The notes: generated by a model from the sequence alone, not told the origin. A stretch of DNA of 64,000 bases from Agroathelia rolfsii (GCA_018343915.1 JABRWF010000003.1:4898001-4962000); one strand, 5' to 3'; numbered from the stretch's first letter, positions 47,920-60,021 are shown. Numbers and translations are program-made.

Positions 47920-48998
47920 TCAAGGGGTTCTTGACCTTGACCTACTATCTCTCACATCGTCGCGGTCTCTGCTGTAGCTCCTCCTGGGCCTACTCACAGA
48001 CCGAGATCGGCTCGCACTACGACTGTACCTCGAGTACGAATCATATGACCTCGACCGCGAACGAGGGCTTCTCGACCTTGATCTAGATACCGACCGTGGC
48101 GTCCTCGACCGGCTGGAACGAACCGAATAATAAGACGGCGTCCTCGAACGCGTTCTCGAGCGACCACGCCTATCATACCCTGTCCCGCCTCGCGAGTAGC
48201 TGGGCGAGCGTCTCCTGAGCGGTGGTCCTCCCCCTCCACGGCGAACAGGAGAACGAGACCGGGTGCGCGAACGAGGACGGTACAGGTCGGGGTATCCGCC
48301 TCCACCGCCTCGTCGCCCACCACCCCCAGCACCATGTCCACCGCCACCGCCTCCACCTCGTCCGCCACGATAGGATGGTCTCTCACTTGGCATATCCCGA
48401 TAGCTCGCTCTTCGCCTATTATTAACTGGCGAGCGTGTACGTGATCGAGAGCGCGAGGGCGAGTAGGACCTGTTTCTCCGCCTGCCACCATTGCGTGCAC
48501 CAGCACCTCCACCCCCAGGCGCACCGCGACGAGGGGGTGAGCGACTCCGCGTGCGTATTGGGAGATTTGACAGCTCGACTTTTAGCACTTGTCCGTCTAG
48601 CTGACCTCCGTTCATATGAGAAACAGCCTTGTGAGCCGCGATAGAATCAGAAAACTCGAGGGCGGCTTTGCCTCGGTTTTGTCCAGCTGGCATGCATAGA
48701 GAGCAAACACGACAGGCAATAAATTACATCATATTATAATCAGAAAATGATCCAAGTGGTTTATAGAGCAGCTTCACTCACAAGTCGAGTAGAGCGGCAA
48801 ATCGACCTTTGTAACATGTCCGTAGAAGTTGAATACGGTCCGTAAATGGGCCTCGACGACGTTGCGCGTCAAATTGGTGACGACGATCACTTTGGCGTCC
48901 CGTGTGCTGCCGTGGTCGCCGTAGGGCTTGGAGGAGGTATCCATGTCAATGTCGCCGTCATTTGCAGAGCGTGGCGAGGGAGAGCGGCCGCGAGACAT
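47920..48998 (-). CDS. RNPS1-like SR protein (one RRM plus RS domain)
   Basis: This is a nuclear RNA-binding protein resembling RNPS1, a splicing co-activator and exon-junction (ASAP complex) component. Exon 1 is 48782-48998 and exon 2 is 47920-48686, joined across one visible GT-AG intron. After a short Ser-rich start (MSRGRSPSPRSANDG) comes a single RRM: KVIVVTNLTRNVVEAHLRTV, FNFYGHVTKVDLPLY, then GKAALEFSDSIAAHKAVSHM and LDGQVLKVELS. LTRNVxxxHLxxxF and the MxGGQxDGQ block are the RNPS1-like signs. The remaining ~230 residues are RS dipeptides with Gly-rich stretches (YRGGRGGGGGGGHGAGGGG), ending DSRSRSRTP. The second exon's low complexity produces long spurious frames on other frames and strand. 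Other SR proteins with one RRM remain possible. Confidence 0.8.
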
Positions 48999-49166
48999 GA
49001 TCCTTAGTTATTGCTCTCGAGGAGAAGAGGTTGACGATACCAGCTTGAGCCTGAGTATGAACAAATGAACAAAGTGACGCTTACAACTCTTCTTGTCACA
49101 AACAAGTTTCAAGAACTTCATGTCACGCAATCATCATGGGCAACTACTACAGCATCTACATCAGTC
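48999..49166. promoter_or_regulatory. Shared promoter region, RNPS1-like (-) / DPH1 (+)
   Basis: This 168-bp region separates two divergent start codons and is the shortest head-to-head promoter of the window. No specific element is recognised. Confidence 0.45.
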
Positions 49167-51092
49167 ATGGCCCCCGACGCATCTACATCATCCAGACATG
49201 ACCCTGAGAAACCAAAAGCGAGCAAGCCAAAGAAGCGGTTTGTTGGCACCAAATCTAGCAAGCCCTCCAGAGCAGGGCATGCTATCCCTGCTGGTCCAAT
49301 TGCACATCAGATCCCGCAGGAGATTTTGGATGATCCAGAGCTCAACACGGCTATAAACATGCTGCCCCCAAATTACTCTTTCGAGATACACAAGACGATT
49401 CACCATGTACGCAAGAATGCGGCTAAGATGGTGGCGCTTCAGATGCCTGAGGGGCTGCAGATGTTTGCCTGTACGATTGCGGATATCATTGAAAGGTATA
49501 ACAAATGCATATATTTAGTGTACGCAGGATTCTGACACTCTTGCTCAGGTTTACAGATGCCCTAACAGTCATACTGGGAGACGTTACCTATGGGGCATGC
49601 TGCATAGACGACTATACGGCCCTTGCTCTAGGTTGCGATATGCTTGTTCACTACGGGCATAGTTGTCTAGGTGACTATCCGCCTAACTCCCTTTTTACAT
49701 GTCTTGTGATATGCTCAACAACCTTTCAAGTGCCCGTGGATCAAACCTCAATCAAAACGCTTTATATCTTCGTTGAGATTGCTATCGACTCTTCCCATCT
49801 TTCACAGACCATTCGTCTAAACTTTCCTGATGACAAAGAAACGTTCGCCCAACAATTTCAAGAATCGGAGAGAGAATATGCATCATCATCTGCAGGGGAA
49901 ATTATTTATCAAACAAAACATCTGCGCATAGAAGATGGCAGCAGTACTCCCATTGAAGGACCTACAAACACTGAAGATCCAGACAATACTATCGTTGAAC
50001 GAGCGAAAACACCTACACGACTGGCTTTGGTCTCGACAATTCAGTTTGCCGCTGCGTTGCAAAGACTTAGAGACGATCTATCAGAGGACTTGTCACCAAG
50101 TCTGAGCACTCTACAGGCTGGATCATCCTCCTCGTATAATCTCTGGACCGGAAAATACGACACAATCGTGCCCCGCTCGAGGCCATTATCTCCAGGCGAG
50201 ATCCTTGGATGTACAGCGCCGAAGCTGGATGGCGATGTCGATGCATTATTGTGTGTTTATCGACATTTATCTCTCCTTTATGTGTCCTTATCCATCTTGA
50301 ATCCGTATTCAGGTATTTGGGCGACGGCAGATTCCATCTCGAATCCATCATGATTGCCAATCCACACCTACCTGCATATAGATACGACCCATATTCGAAG
50401 AAGTTAACGAGAGAGCGGTATGGTCATAAAGAGATGATGACAATGAGAGAGGATGCGGTTCGAACAGCCCGTAAAAGTCTGCTGGGTACCTCACTGGCGA
50501 TAGAGGCAAAGGCAAATAGCTCGGAAGATGTTCAAAATGAGTCCCCTTTATGGGGTGTCATACTTGGGACGCTGGGCCGACAGGGTAGTTTTAGACAGCT
50601 ACAGGTCTGTCCCTTTCCTCTCTCTCACTGTTTCCTTGACTGACAACTGACGAAAAATAGGCCATCACACACCAACTTGAGTGTTGCTCATCCTCAAATG
50701 TCCCCCCTTCCGCCAGCGACGGCGACAACATCAATCTTACCGTATCCCGCCATTACTCCGCACCCACAAAACCTATCCCGTACATCCCCATCCTCCTCTC
50801 CGAACTCTCGCCCTCGAAACTCTCCCTCTTCCCGGTAGAGGATATATCCACTTTTATCCAAACCTCCTGCCCACGGTTGTCTATCGACTGGGGCTATGCC
50901 TTTGACAGACCCCTGCTCAGCCCGTACGAGGCTGCTGTCGCTGTGGGCAACTTGGCACCGTGGTCTGTGCAATACTTAGAGGATAGGAACAGCAATAAAG
51001 ATGATCCGGGTGCAAGCGATGGTGGATACAGGATGGACTTTTACGAGGCTGGGACACCATGGGCAGTAGCAAGGGTCAAGGGGGTGTATTGA
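49167..51092 (+). CDS. DPH1: Diphthamide synthase subunit DPH1
   Basis: DPH1 with DPH2 is a radical-SAM-like 4Fe-4S enzyme that transfers the 3-amino-3-carboxypropyl group from SAM to the histidine of EF2, the first step of diphthamide synthesis in the cytosol. The chosen start, MAPDASTSS at 49167, precedes a basic stretch and the conserved [40 protein letters not shown] and [20 protein letters not shown]. The three cluster cysteines are visible in [27 protein letters not shown] and [14 protein letters not shown]. Other blocks are [20 protein letters not shown] and [20 protein letters not shown]. The tail ends VARVKGVY at 51092. The middle (49.8-50.2 kb) has a long Ser/Thr/Asp-rich insertion. 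About five introns. The gene appears complete. Confidence 0.95.
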
Positions 51093-51412
51093 TTTATCAT
51101 TTATATTTATCAATTTGTTGTACCATTTCACATATTGCTATGGTGCCAGGAAGAGATAAGCAGGGATTTATGGGTTGATAATCTTATCCTTAAACCTTGC
51201 TGCTTGTACTGGTTTATTCTTGTCTGGCCTGAGCTAGAGGATTGTGTAAGGGTTTTTGAACTGTAGTCAATGACAAAATGCATATTGTGTTATTCTTTGA
51301 AATAGATTTACTATAAGTGAAACAAATATCATAGCTCTTGAACTTAAAAGATAGGCACAGTATACATTTCAAAAAAAACATGTTATTTCTGTAAGAAAAT
51401 ACAAACAGAAGC
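51093..51412. other. AT-rich intergenic region between DPH1 and 5S rRNA
   Basis: About 320 bp, AT-rich, converging 3' sides. No gene seen. Confidence 0.5.
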
Positions 51413-51416
51413 AAAA
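51413..51416 (-). terminator. Pol III TTTT terminator of 5S rRNA
   Basis: TTTT on the minus strand begins about 10 nt past the mapped 3' end of the 5S RNA. Confidence 0.6.
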
Positions 51417-51426
51417 TAAGGGCATG

Positions 51427-51544
51427 AACCACAGCACCCAGGATTCCCATGTGGTCCCCCACCATGGTACTAACTAGGCGGCACTCGGATTAACTGCGCA
51501 GATCAGACGGGATGCGGTGCTTTCCAAGTCCTATGGCCGTGGAT
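51427..51544 (-). rRNA. 5S ribosomal RNA, dispersed copy
   Basis: The minus strand matches eukaryotic 5S rRNA along its whole length of 118 nt. It begins ATCCACGGCCATAGGACTTG, contains AAAGCACCGCATCCCGTCTG and GTTAGTACCATGGTGGGGGA, and ends TGGGTGCTGTGGTT. The 5' ATCCACGGCC and 3' end can pair as helix I. The internal control region is intact. It stands alone between two Pol II genes rather than inside an rDNA repeat. Confidence 0.95.
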
Positions 51545-52313
51545 ATCTAATGACCCTTAGCAAGCATTATATAACACTTTTTGAGTATATGAGAGATAGT
51601 CTACTCCAATATCTGCATGGCCCCAGATTCTGCCCCTTGAGCTGATGCCCGGAGCTAGACGGTGACTCACAAAAATCATCCACTGAGCCTTCACTGCAAT
51701 AATCAGGCTACAAGTACAAATAGATATATTATTGCAAACAAAAGAACAGGATGGATAAGGAAGAAAAAAGAAGGAAGAAAGACGTGCTTTTTTTTCTTCA
51801 TTGCAAACCACCACTGGCACAACCACACCGGACAAAACTCAACTAACGGTCGTCGCTCATCCCATCTGCACACACCCATACAAACATAGTGAGAAGAGAG
51901 AAGAAGAATGACAACACAAAAAAAACAGGTTTGTTAAAAGTCCTTGGCTAGGCAAGTGAATGATCATGGATGGCGCTATGCGAAGCAAGCAGGGGAATGA
52001 GGGGAACTAATGAACAGTGGAATCGAGTATCACATAGGTGTCCGTTCAGTTCTGTCACATAGAGTAAAGGGGTAAGAAGAGAAGAAGAAAAAAAGGGGGA
52101 AAAAAAGGAAACAATGAGAGACTGAGGGCAGGAAGAAGACCAGAATTCCTGCATTTGGATAAAAAATAATTTTATGAACATATGTATTACGGGAGGAGAA
52201 AGATATTTGAATGAGTGAATTGGAGAGAGCGCATTCATATGCCTCTGGTCAATGTTGAGAGAAGGTGAAATCATTTGTTTTGAGAAAAAAAGTCGTCGAC
52301 ACAAGACCTCCGT
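51545..52313. other. Intergenic region, 5S rRNA to the unknown low-complexity gene
   Basis: About 770 bp with purine/pyrimidine-skewed, A-rich stretches (for example 52075-52110). Frames at 51557-51835 and 51948-52304 lack recognisable features. It probably includes the 3' untranslated region of the next gene. Confidence 0.45.
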
Positions 52314-53797
52314 TCAGAACGCTTCAACGGACAAGTCGCGGATACTGTTCAGCTTGAGCGAGTCAATAGCGCGACGACGAATGCGCGTGGCGAAGTTCTT
52401 GGGGGCGAGCTCATCGAGTCCAGATGGTGGCCCACGCGGCTGGCGCATGGGCATGCTTACCGACCTGGATGGTGCCGCTAGCGGCGTATTCGGGACGGCC
52501 AAGGTAATAGTGTTGTTGGCTATGGGCCTACCCTTGCCGAGGCCTTCATAGAGCTTCCTGGAAGCTTCTTCCCTGGGAGAAAGAGGTGGCTGACCCTGCG
52601 AGGAAGACGACGTAGTGGGCGAAGTCTCAGTGCGTGCCTGAGAAGAGGAAGTGGAGCCGCTGGAAGCTGCATCATCTACGTCGTCGGTGTCACTCTCAAC
52701 AGCAACAATCGATAGCCCTGGCGAGGCAACGTCAAAGCGGAGGGGCTGAGGACGGGCTTTGGGCGCCAACGGCGAGCTGACTACAGGAGAAGTACCTAAT
52801 GTAGGAGATACACGCTCACTGGGGGGTGGTGTGATCTTGACGCTTGGGGAAGACACAGAACGAAGGACCGAATTGTTGACGCCGGCCCTGCGCCAAGACG
52901 ATGCAGAATCAGACTTTGACATCGTATTGGCACTGGGTACATTCTGAATCGAAGCAGTCGAAGGCGGAGATGGACCCAGAGCAGTCCCACCACTGATAAT
53001 CGTTGTCTGACCGTAGCTAGGGGTCACTGTGGACTGGCTGTTATTTTCGACAGCGTCGGTTTCAGAGCGGCGACCACCAAATCGACCTCCTAGAGCCGCA
53101 GTCATCGGCATCTGGTCGTCGTTTTGGCTAGGTGAAAGGTAGCTTTTCACTTGCTCTGTCCTGCGAGGTGGCGCAGCAGCTCCGAGCCCGAAAGATGTAG
53201 TCATGGGACCTGCAGTAGCGGGAGCAAAACTGCTCGCACGACGTCCTGTGGCCTGAGCTTGAGCTTGAGCTTGGGCTTGGGCTTGGGCTTGGGCTTGACG
53301 TTGAGCCTGTACAAGGAGCTCAGCTTGGTATTGTTGCGCTTGGATGGCCTAAAATGCCAAGTTCAGTCTATGCCACACGAAAAAGGCCAAAGTAAATATC
53401 ATACCTGAAGTCTGAGAATTTCCATCTGCATCAGCTGCATCTGCATGGACTGCACATCCATGCCACCTCCAAAGCCTGCAGGGCTAAAAGGCATGCTGTT
53501 CGCATTGAGTTGGGAGGTTTGCTTGACTTGGGGTTGTTGCATGGATGCGAATCTGGGACCGTCCACAGCAGCAGTGAGAGGGATTTGCTTTCCCATCTGC
53601 GGGATGGCGTTGCCATGGTTGAGCATATCATCACCTTCCATGTCCGAATAGTGGGACATGGAAGCATATCTCGGAACATTAAAGGCGCCGCCGGGCGCTG
53701 CGGTGTGCGGCACAGCGGCGCCTGACACAGAGCGAACGCCGCCGGTACGAAGACCCGCCAAAAGAGAAGCACGCTGGTTGGGAGTTGCAGTAGCCAT
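52314..53797 (-). CDS. Unknown low-complexity protein with (Ala-Gln) repeat
   Basis: I do not recognise this protein. Two exons, 53405-53797 and 52314-53348, join across a GTATGA...TTTTAG intron to give about 475 residues. The N-terminus begins MATATPNQRASLLAGLRTGG. A Met/Gln-rich helix (QSMQMQLMQMEILRLQAIQA) leads into alternating Ala-Gln residues coded by a hexanucleotide repeat. A long Ser/Thr/Pro-rich disordered region follows. The C-terminus is the most protein-like part, with basic and amphipathic character: PPLSPREEASRKLYEGLGKG, FATRIRRRAIDSLKLNSI, RDLSVEAF. The steady codon frame over more than 1 kb and a clean intron support a real gene. The composition suggests a regulatory or scaffold protein, but function is open. 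Confidence 0.72.
53255..53296. repeat. Hexanucleotide repeat, (GAGCTT)3(GGGCTT)4
   Basis: Seven 6-bp units on the plus strand, in frame within the unknown gene. They encode alternating Ala and Gln on the minus strand. The two unit variants differ at one silent position. Confidence 0.85.
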
Positions 53798-54428
53798 TTG
53801 AGTATGAATGTGGAATGTGGGATCAGCGACTGGGCAAGGATGGGTTAGGGGAAGAGAGAGACAGAAGACAGAGAATATTAGAAGTTGGAGGAAGGTATGA
53901 GAACTGGGTTTACAACTACGAGATTTGTTCAGACATAAGCATTATATAGGTCAGTATACCTTAAAACACACCTGGACACAACTATCGCTCGCGAATCTGG
54001 GAGGAGCGGGTGGATGCCGAGAGAGCAGGAGTGAGAGTTATTAGGAAAGAAAACCGGGGAAAATTCAAGATAAAAGGTGGAGAAAAACGAGATGAGTGAT
54101 CAGCGAGACGATCACCGAGTCCTGGGGTTATTATAAGATCTGAAAAGAAACGCAAGAAGAGGAGAGAAAGCAATGAGACAGGCAAGCCAACCCAGCGAGA
54201 TGACGGTCGTGGAGAGAAACCGAGTAATCCAAACTCCGACCACAGCCTTCGGCCCTTGTCAGCCCAGCCGCCAGCCACTGCTGATTCCATCTTTTTGTTC
54301 AACACACCAGAATGATGATCAGCATTCTTATCTGCATTCCATACGGTAAAGCATGTACATTAAGTACTACAAAGAAGTGGTACATATAAAGGAGACCCCG
54401 GCATCGAGTGAAGACTACAGACGTTGCT
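53798..54428. other. Intergenic region, promoter side of the unknown gene / 3' flank of ARP4
   Basis: About 630 bp. The frame at 53982-54305 has no family motif. The region near 54000-54280 is purine-rich on the plus strand. No gene is supported. Confidence 0.45.
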
Positions 54429-56242
54429 CTACTTACATCTTTGCCCGACGATAGTCGTCCCATGTTCCTAGACAGCAACGGCGTCAGCCTCCTATATTTG
54501 CTAATCAAATATCCATAACAACCAACCTGCCACTCCTCCCTGCTGATCCAAAGTTGATGGAAGGTGCCCAGACTGCCCAGTATGCTTCCACCCAACCAAC
54601 CGCCATATCGTCGTTCTATAGGGTTACCAGGAGCATGTATTTTGACCTGATTATGCGTAATCGGTCAGTATTGAGATATATCCGCTTGCAACATATACGC
54701 ACATGTGGGAAATTACGCAGCAATTCATTACTCAAGCGTTCGCTGAATCCAGAGAAAAGACTGCCGCCGCCGGTCAAAATAACGTTGGAAATCAACACTT
54801 GACGCAGATCCAGATCACACGCTCTCAGAGAGTCGCTGATCAACGCAGGGATATTTTTGGGCAAGTTGGAATTAGAGGCCTGAAATAACAATGAGCTGAA
54901 TATCAAAGCACCCTCAAGCCAAACCACTTCACCTGGAGCTGAGGCGAATGGTGGAAGAACTGCTCCCCAACTCTGAATCGCTCCGGACCAAAGTAGTCGT
55001 TAAAGCCGGTTGGGAATTCGTATTGACGAGCAGGCTTTCCCATTGCTTGACTAAAGCAGAAAAAGAGTTAGGAGCAACAAAATATAGAAAAAGAAGTAGG
55101 TAAACCTGTCGTTCCACCCCTGATCTAGGACGCCTCCAACACTTTGTATCCATTCTTCTACTTCACGTTGTTCCGCCCATTGTCTCCAAGAGACAGTGGT
55201 TCCAGCAATCCTGTCTTCACGAACCGTAAACTTGGGAGGCGCTCCTGGCTCTACGGGCTGGAAATCAAGAACCCACGTCAATGTTGTAGGAAAGGCAGTA
55301 GATGCTCAAAGCGTACTATACGGTTAGTAATTAGTTGGTGTGGCAAAAGTTCGATAGGTCTGCGCGTGTTAGTTCCTTGAAGGAGGATGTGTCTTGCATT
55401 TGCCTGGACAAGAGTAGGTAGGGCAGAATATGCGAGACCTTTGCCCACAGAGTCAATGACCTCGATCATGATAACCTAAGTTAAATTAATGGCGTTCCCA
55501 CCTTTTCGGAGAACAAAGCCATCAACGACGGGAGTCACACTTGCCATCGAGCGGCCAACATCTATTACCAAGGCAGAGCCTTTTCCAGCTGCGAATCTAT
55601 TACGGTGATGAGAACCAGCAACTCCAAACAAAGAGTACACTCACGTATTAAGGACGCCCGTGTTCGCTATGTAGAACGCGGGAGCCTGGAAGTTTTCAAA
55701 CATGATTTCTGCCATCCTCTCGCGATTGGCGGGTGTGTTCCAAGCTGGTTCAGTGACCAAGATGGGATGTTCAGTCGGGTTAACCTGGATAAGATCTTCA
55801 AGAACATGAGAAATGAGGGCCGGGATGGGTTCGAAGTCAGATACTGTGAAAAGGAAATCATGTGAAGTTAAAGATGACATCCTTTCCGTATGGGTATTGT
55901 ACACACTGAGTCCATCCGTTAATGGGGTCATAACCTCCATTCCATCCCTCCATATAGAGGGTCCGTTTTGCCCAACGTACAATGAGGAACGTTTATCAGA
56001 TGGAGTAGGGTTCCCAGCATCGTTCATTGCGGTATCTCCTTCAGATGTGGCTGGTGCGGGTCGATATCCATACGATGTGGATATGATGGCTTTTGGCGTA
56101 TCATCACCAGCATAACCAGCTCGTACCGACGAGGAGCCAATGTCGAGAACAAGTGCCGAAACTTCGTCTGTAGAATGACCGTGAGATGAACTTGACTTGG
56201 GACTTTGTCCTTTCTGAACAGACCTCCGCCGTAGTTGACCAT
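54429..56242 (-). CDS. ARP4: Actin-related protein ARP4 (BAF53-type)
   Basis: ARP4 is the nuclear actin-related subunit shared by NuA4, SWR1 and INO80 chromatin complexes. The protein starts MVNYGG at 56242. It has the phosphate-1 loop [20 protein letters not shown] followed by [13 protein letters not shown]. An ARP4-type insertion ([20 protein letters not shown]) leads to [57 protein letters not shown] and [20 protein letters not shown] follow. The C-terminal block is [20 protein letters not shown] and [20 protein letters not shown], then [19 protein letters not shown], whose last exon ends at 54429. The [15 protein letters not shown] stretch favours ARP4 over conventional actin or other ARPs. 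About eight introns; no region is missing. Confidence 0.92.
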
Positions 56243-56465
56243 GCCTAGAAGAGAAAAAGAAAGAAAGAATCCGAACGCGCGCGTGTAGCGATCTACTGGA
56301 GCAACGCAGCTGGAGAACTTGAAATCGCGCGTCTTGTTTGAACGGTCACCGGAAGCAAGCCCGATGTGATCTTCTCAACAATTGGTTTTGTTTCCGTAGA
56401 AATTTCGTTCTCATCCCACTGGCAATCTTTTGACTCTTCTTCATCCAAGCTGTTGTGTGCTCCTT
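56243..56465. promoter_or_regulatory. Shared promoter region, ARP4 (-) / ERB1 (+)
   Basis: The 223-bp divergent region includes an alternating purine-pyrimidine stretch ACGCGCGCGT (56274-56283). No TATA box is evident. Confidence 0.45.
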
Positions 56466-59149
56466 ATGGCCGTACAATCGAAAAATAACAAAAAGAGGAA
56501 AATTATTGAAAACGAACAACCCGAGGAACATGCGGCGACTTCTTCCTTCACAAAGGCAAATGGCCTAGAAATGCTCAGCGATGAAGAAGGCAATGATGGC
56601 TCTGGTTCGGAAGACGACGATTCGGAGGTGGAAGAGTTTCTGGAAATCAACGCTGACAGCGACAGCGGGTCAGAGGAGGATGTAGAATCAGATGATGATG
56701 TGGAAGGGCTAGGTGACTCTGACGGTGAAGAGGAAAGCGGGGAGAGTTCCAGCGACGACGATGCCTCTTCCGCTACAATTGATGACCTTCATATATTCCC
56801 TAAATCAAAAACGATCATCTCAGACATCACCGGGCAACCGAAAAATGTCTACCCGGAAATTGAGCCAGACTACGACTCGGACTCATCTACTGAAGACGTA
56901 AGCCATCTTTTTGGAGATTGAGTATGTTAAATTGAAGCTCAAGTGTCTCGATGCATGCTTAGGATCCTAACAGGATTGGAAATGTGCCTGAACACTGGTA
57001 TGATGACTTGCCTCATATCGGATATAATATAAATGGCAAGAAAGTCCTGCGCCCTGCTCGAGGTGATGAATTGGACAAGTTCTTGTCAACGGTTGACGAC
57101 GCATCGGCATGGTATGTATAGTGTGAACTATTTGTTTAGCCGAACACTTACATTTTGTCAGGACATCCGCCCATGACAAGAATCTGCAGATGGACAAACC
57201 GCTCACCGCAGAAGAGCTGGATATCATCCGCAGATTGCAAGCTCATGAGAATCCCGACGCAGAATACGATCCCTACGAACCCATGATCGAATGGTTCACC
57301 GGGAAAGGGAAGGAGGAGGTCATGCCCCTCTCTGGAGCTCCGCAGCCCAAGCGTCGATGGGTTGCTAGCAAATGGGAGAAACAAAAGGTAAATCTCACCT
57401 TCCAGTATGTAATATATGTTATATTAATGTTCTTCTTAGGTTATGAAAATTGTTCGTGCCATTCGACAAGGTCGTATTCTACCCAACAAACCTAAGACCG
57501 CGTCTTCACAACCTCAATTTTATGCCATCTGGGCAGAGCCGTCTACATCATCTGTGCCACCACCCTTGCCGGCACCTAAACCCCGATTGCCAACTCACTC
57601 CGAATCGTACAACCCTCCTGCCGAATACCTTCCCACCGATGCTGAGCGCGCAGAATGGGAAGCCCAAGACCCAGAAGACCGCGAAAAGGACTATCTTCCG
57701 CAAAAATACTCGTCTCTGCGGCTTGTTCCTGCTTATGATCAGTTCATTCAACAACGCTTCCAACGACAGCTTGATCTTTACTTGGCTCCTCGAATACAAC
57801 GCAAAAAGCTTAACATCAATCCTAACAGCCTGTTGCCAAAACTACCAAGCCCCAGTAGCCTGAAGCCATTCCCTACCTACAGGTCGCTGAGGGTTTTGCA
57901 TGACGACAGAGCACGTATACGTACCATTGCTACCAGCCCCGATGGTGCATGGACTGTCAGCGGAGATGAAAAGGGTATTGTGAGTTTGTGGGAGGTTAAT
58001 GTCGGTCGAGAAGTCAAGCGATGGTCGTTCGGCGGTAAAATTGGATCAATAGAGTGGTGTCCAAGGACCGACGTCAGCTTCTTTATTGTTGGAATGTGAG
58101 TCATCCCTATTTTCTTCTCCGCCCTGTTTCTAAAGTGCTCCCCAGTGATGAGGCAATTCACTTCCTTATACCACCGAACCTACCTCCTACCGTTTTTGCT
58201 TTGACACGATCCGTTTTGGCGCCCGAAAAACTCCCACCTGCACCTGCAACACCTTCACCCGTCAAATGGACATCTACTTCACCATCAAAATTCACAGGTG
58301 ATGCGCCCATATTGACTCTCCAGCTTCCTGTGGGATCTGGAAATGTGAAGCAGATCGCTTGGCATAGAAGAGGCGATTACTTTGCCTCTGTTGGTGAGTT
58401 TCATTTGAGGTGCTTCCAGTAACGCTCGTTATTTAGTCCTTTCGATAGGTAACGGAGAAGGCCAGGGTGGCGTATGGATGCATCAAATAACTCGCAGACA
58501 TTCACAAGCACCCTTCAAGAAAGTGCGAGGTGCCATTCAGGCTGTTTTGTTCCATCCCCTCAAGCCGCATTTCTTCGTCGCTGTATGTATTTTCCCCAGT
58601 TCATATCAATATTTTTTCTGATTTATGTACACTAGACACAACGATATGTTCGCCTATATAACCTTGCCGAGCAAAAGCTACTCAAAACCTTGACACCGGG
58701 AAGTCGATGGATATCTTCTATGGACATACATCCCTCAGGGGATCACCTCATTGTTGGAGGATATGATCGCAAACTCTGCTGGTTTGACCTCGAGCTCAGT
58801 GATAAACCTTATAGAATCCTTCGGTGAGTATCATTCACGCGCTCCAGTTAATCACTTTCCAAAACTCATACATTTCCGGTCTAGTTATCACTCAAAGGCT
58901 ATCCGCTCGCTCCACTTCCACCCCACGTACCCACTCTTCGCCTCTTCTTCCGACGATGGCTCCATCCAGATATTCCATGCCAGGATATATAACGACCTCA
59001 TGACAGATCCTCTCATCGTCCCCCTCAAAATCTTGCGGGGTCATGAAATCACAGACGGACTTGGTGTCTTGCAAGTCAGATGGGTTAACAGGCAACCATG
59101 GCTTGTGAGCGCAGGTGCTGATGGTAGTGCATCAGTATGGTTTAGTTAA
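56466..59149 (+). CDS. ERB1: Ribosome biogenesis protein ERB1 (BOP1)
   Basis: ERB1 is the central subunit of the PeBoW complex (NOP7-ERB1-YTM1), needed for 27S pre-rRNA processing and 60S assembly in the nucleolus. It starts [18 protein letters not shown] at 56466; an in-frame ATG at 56430 would add 12 residues. A long Asp/Glu/Ser acidic N-terminus is followed by the BOP1-N domain: [96 protein letters not shown] and AIRQGRI. Then come [40 protein letters not shown] and [21 protein letters not shown] seven-blade WD40 propeller forms the C-terminal half ([54 protein letters not shown]). About seven introns. Complete. Confidence 0.95.
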
Positions 59150-59316
59150 ATCATAAAAATATATTGTACATGTCTATCCTTATGATGAGACGCCCTACAA
59201 ACTGCAGTTCTGGTGGTATATTGCTTGCCCTTGGTAAAACCGTACAGCACAATTTTTCGACGTAAAATAAAATAAAATCATCGACAACATTGTTGACGAG
59301 AAAGAAAGTTGTATCC

Positions 59317-60021
59317 TTATAATTGCCTGCGACGAACGCGGCCGGCCTGTCGTCTTGAGACTGGAACGCCGTGTTTGTTGACGGCTGTGCTTTTTGGACG
59401 GACTGGTAAGCCTTTGGATTTGCGCCACTCGTCTCTTCTGGATCCACGCGGACCATGTGTGGAGATGCGCTTGGAATCAGCCTTGGATTGGCTTGCTGCG
59501 TCGACTTCCATGGAGCCTAAAAAACATAGCATGTCAGTTTCACGCATCATGACCGTTGGAAATTACAAAAAAAAAATACCTATATTTTGCTCCTCTGACG
59601 CTGCGTGTTCTTCTGCGAACGAAGATATACTGTTAGTCAGCGATCATAAAGCACTAGAACCAGTACGAAATAATGATCGCTGATCTGGCCTTCTGGGCGG
59701 TGCCGCGAAATGGTGAAAAAGTGGGTTTTGATAATCATAGGAAGCAAGGAATCCCATGTTATCGGGAGTGATGTCCAGGTCGTCGAGTAAGCCAAGGGCA
59801 GCGGACAGGTACAAACCTGACAGGGCCCGCTCCTCTTCTCCGTCTTCAGTCTGATCCATTAAAGGAACTTCTTCTTCTTCTGTGGCATTCTTGGAAGCAA
59901 CAGCGGCAAGTTTTGCGCTTAATCGTTGAAGTCTGGCGGCTTCGTTGGCGGCGTAGGCACTGTCTTCGCGTTTCTTCGCACGGAAGGATCGCTTGACTTT
60001 GGATCTTGTAGACTTGGCCAT
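59317..60021 (-). CDS. LLP/DUF2423-like small basic nucleolar protein
   Basis: The N-terminus MAKSTRSKVKRSFRAKKRED is the hallmark of the DUF2423 family (LLP homologue, yeast YBL028C-like), which associates with pre-60S ribosomes in the nucleolus. After an Ala-rich helix (YAANEAARLQRLSAKLAAVA), an acidic linker and a segment around LDDLDITPDNMGFLASYDYQ, two small introns lead to EEHAASEEQNIGSMEVDAA. The basic end is GPRGSRRDEWRKSKGLPVRP, then STAVNKHGVPVSRRQAG, stopping at 59317. The spliced order is exon 1 from 60021, a short middle exon carrying EHAASEEQNI, and exon 3 ending at 59317. It is tail-to-tail with ERB1 (167 bp apart), another 60S biogenesis gene. The family name rests on the N- and C-terminal motifs. 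Confidence 0.8.

Noticed and set aside
47994..48524. 176-residue minus-strand frame within the SR gene
   Set aside because: Out-of-frame reading of the RS/Gly-rich exon. The overlapping RNPS1-like frame continues a real RRM.
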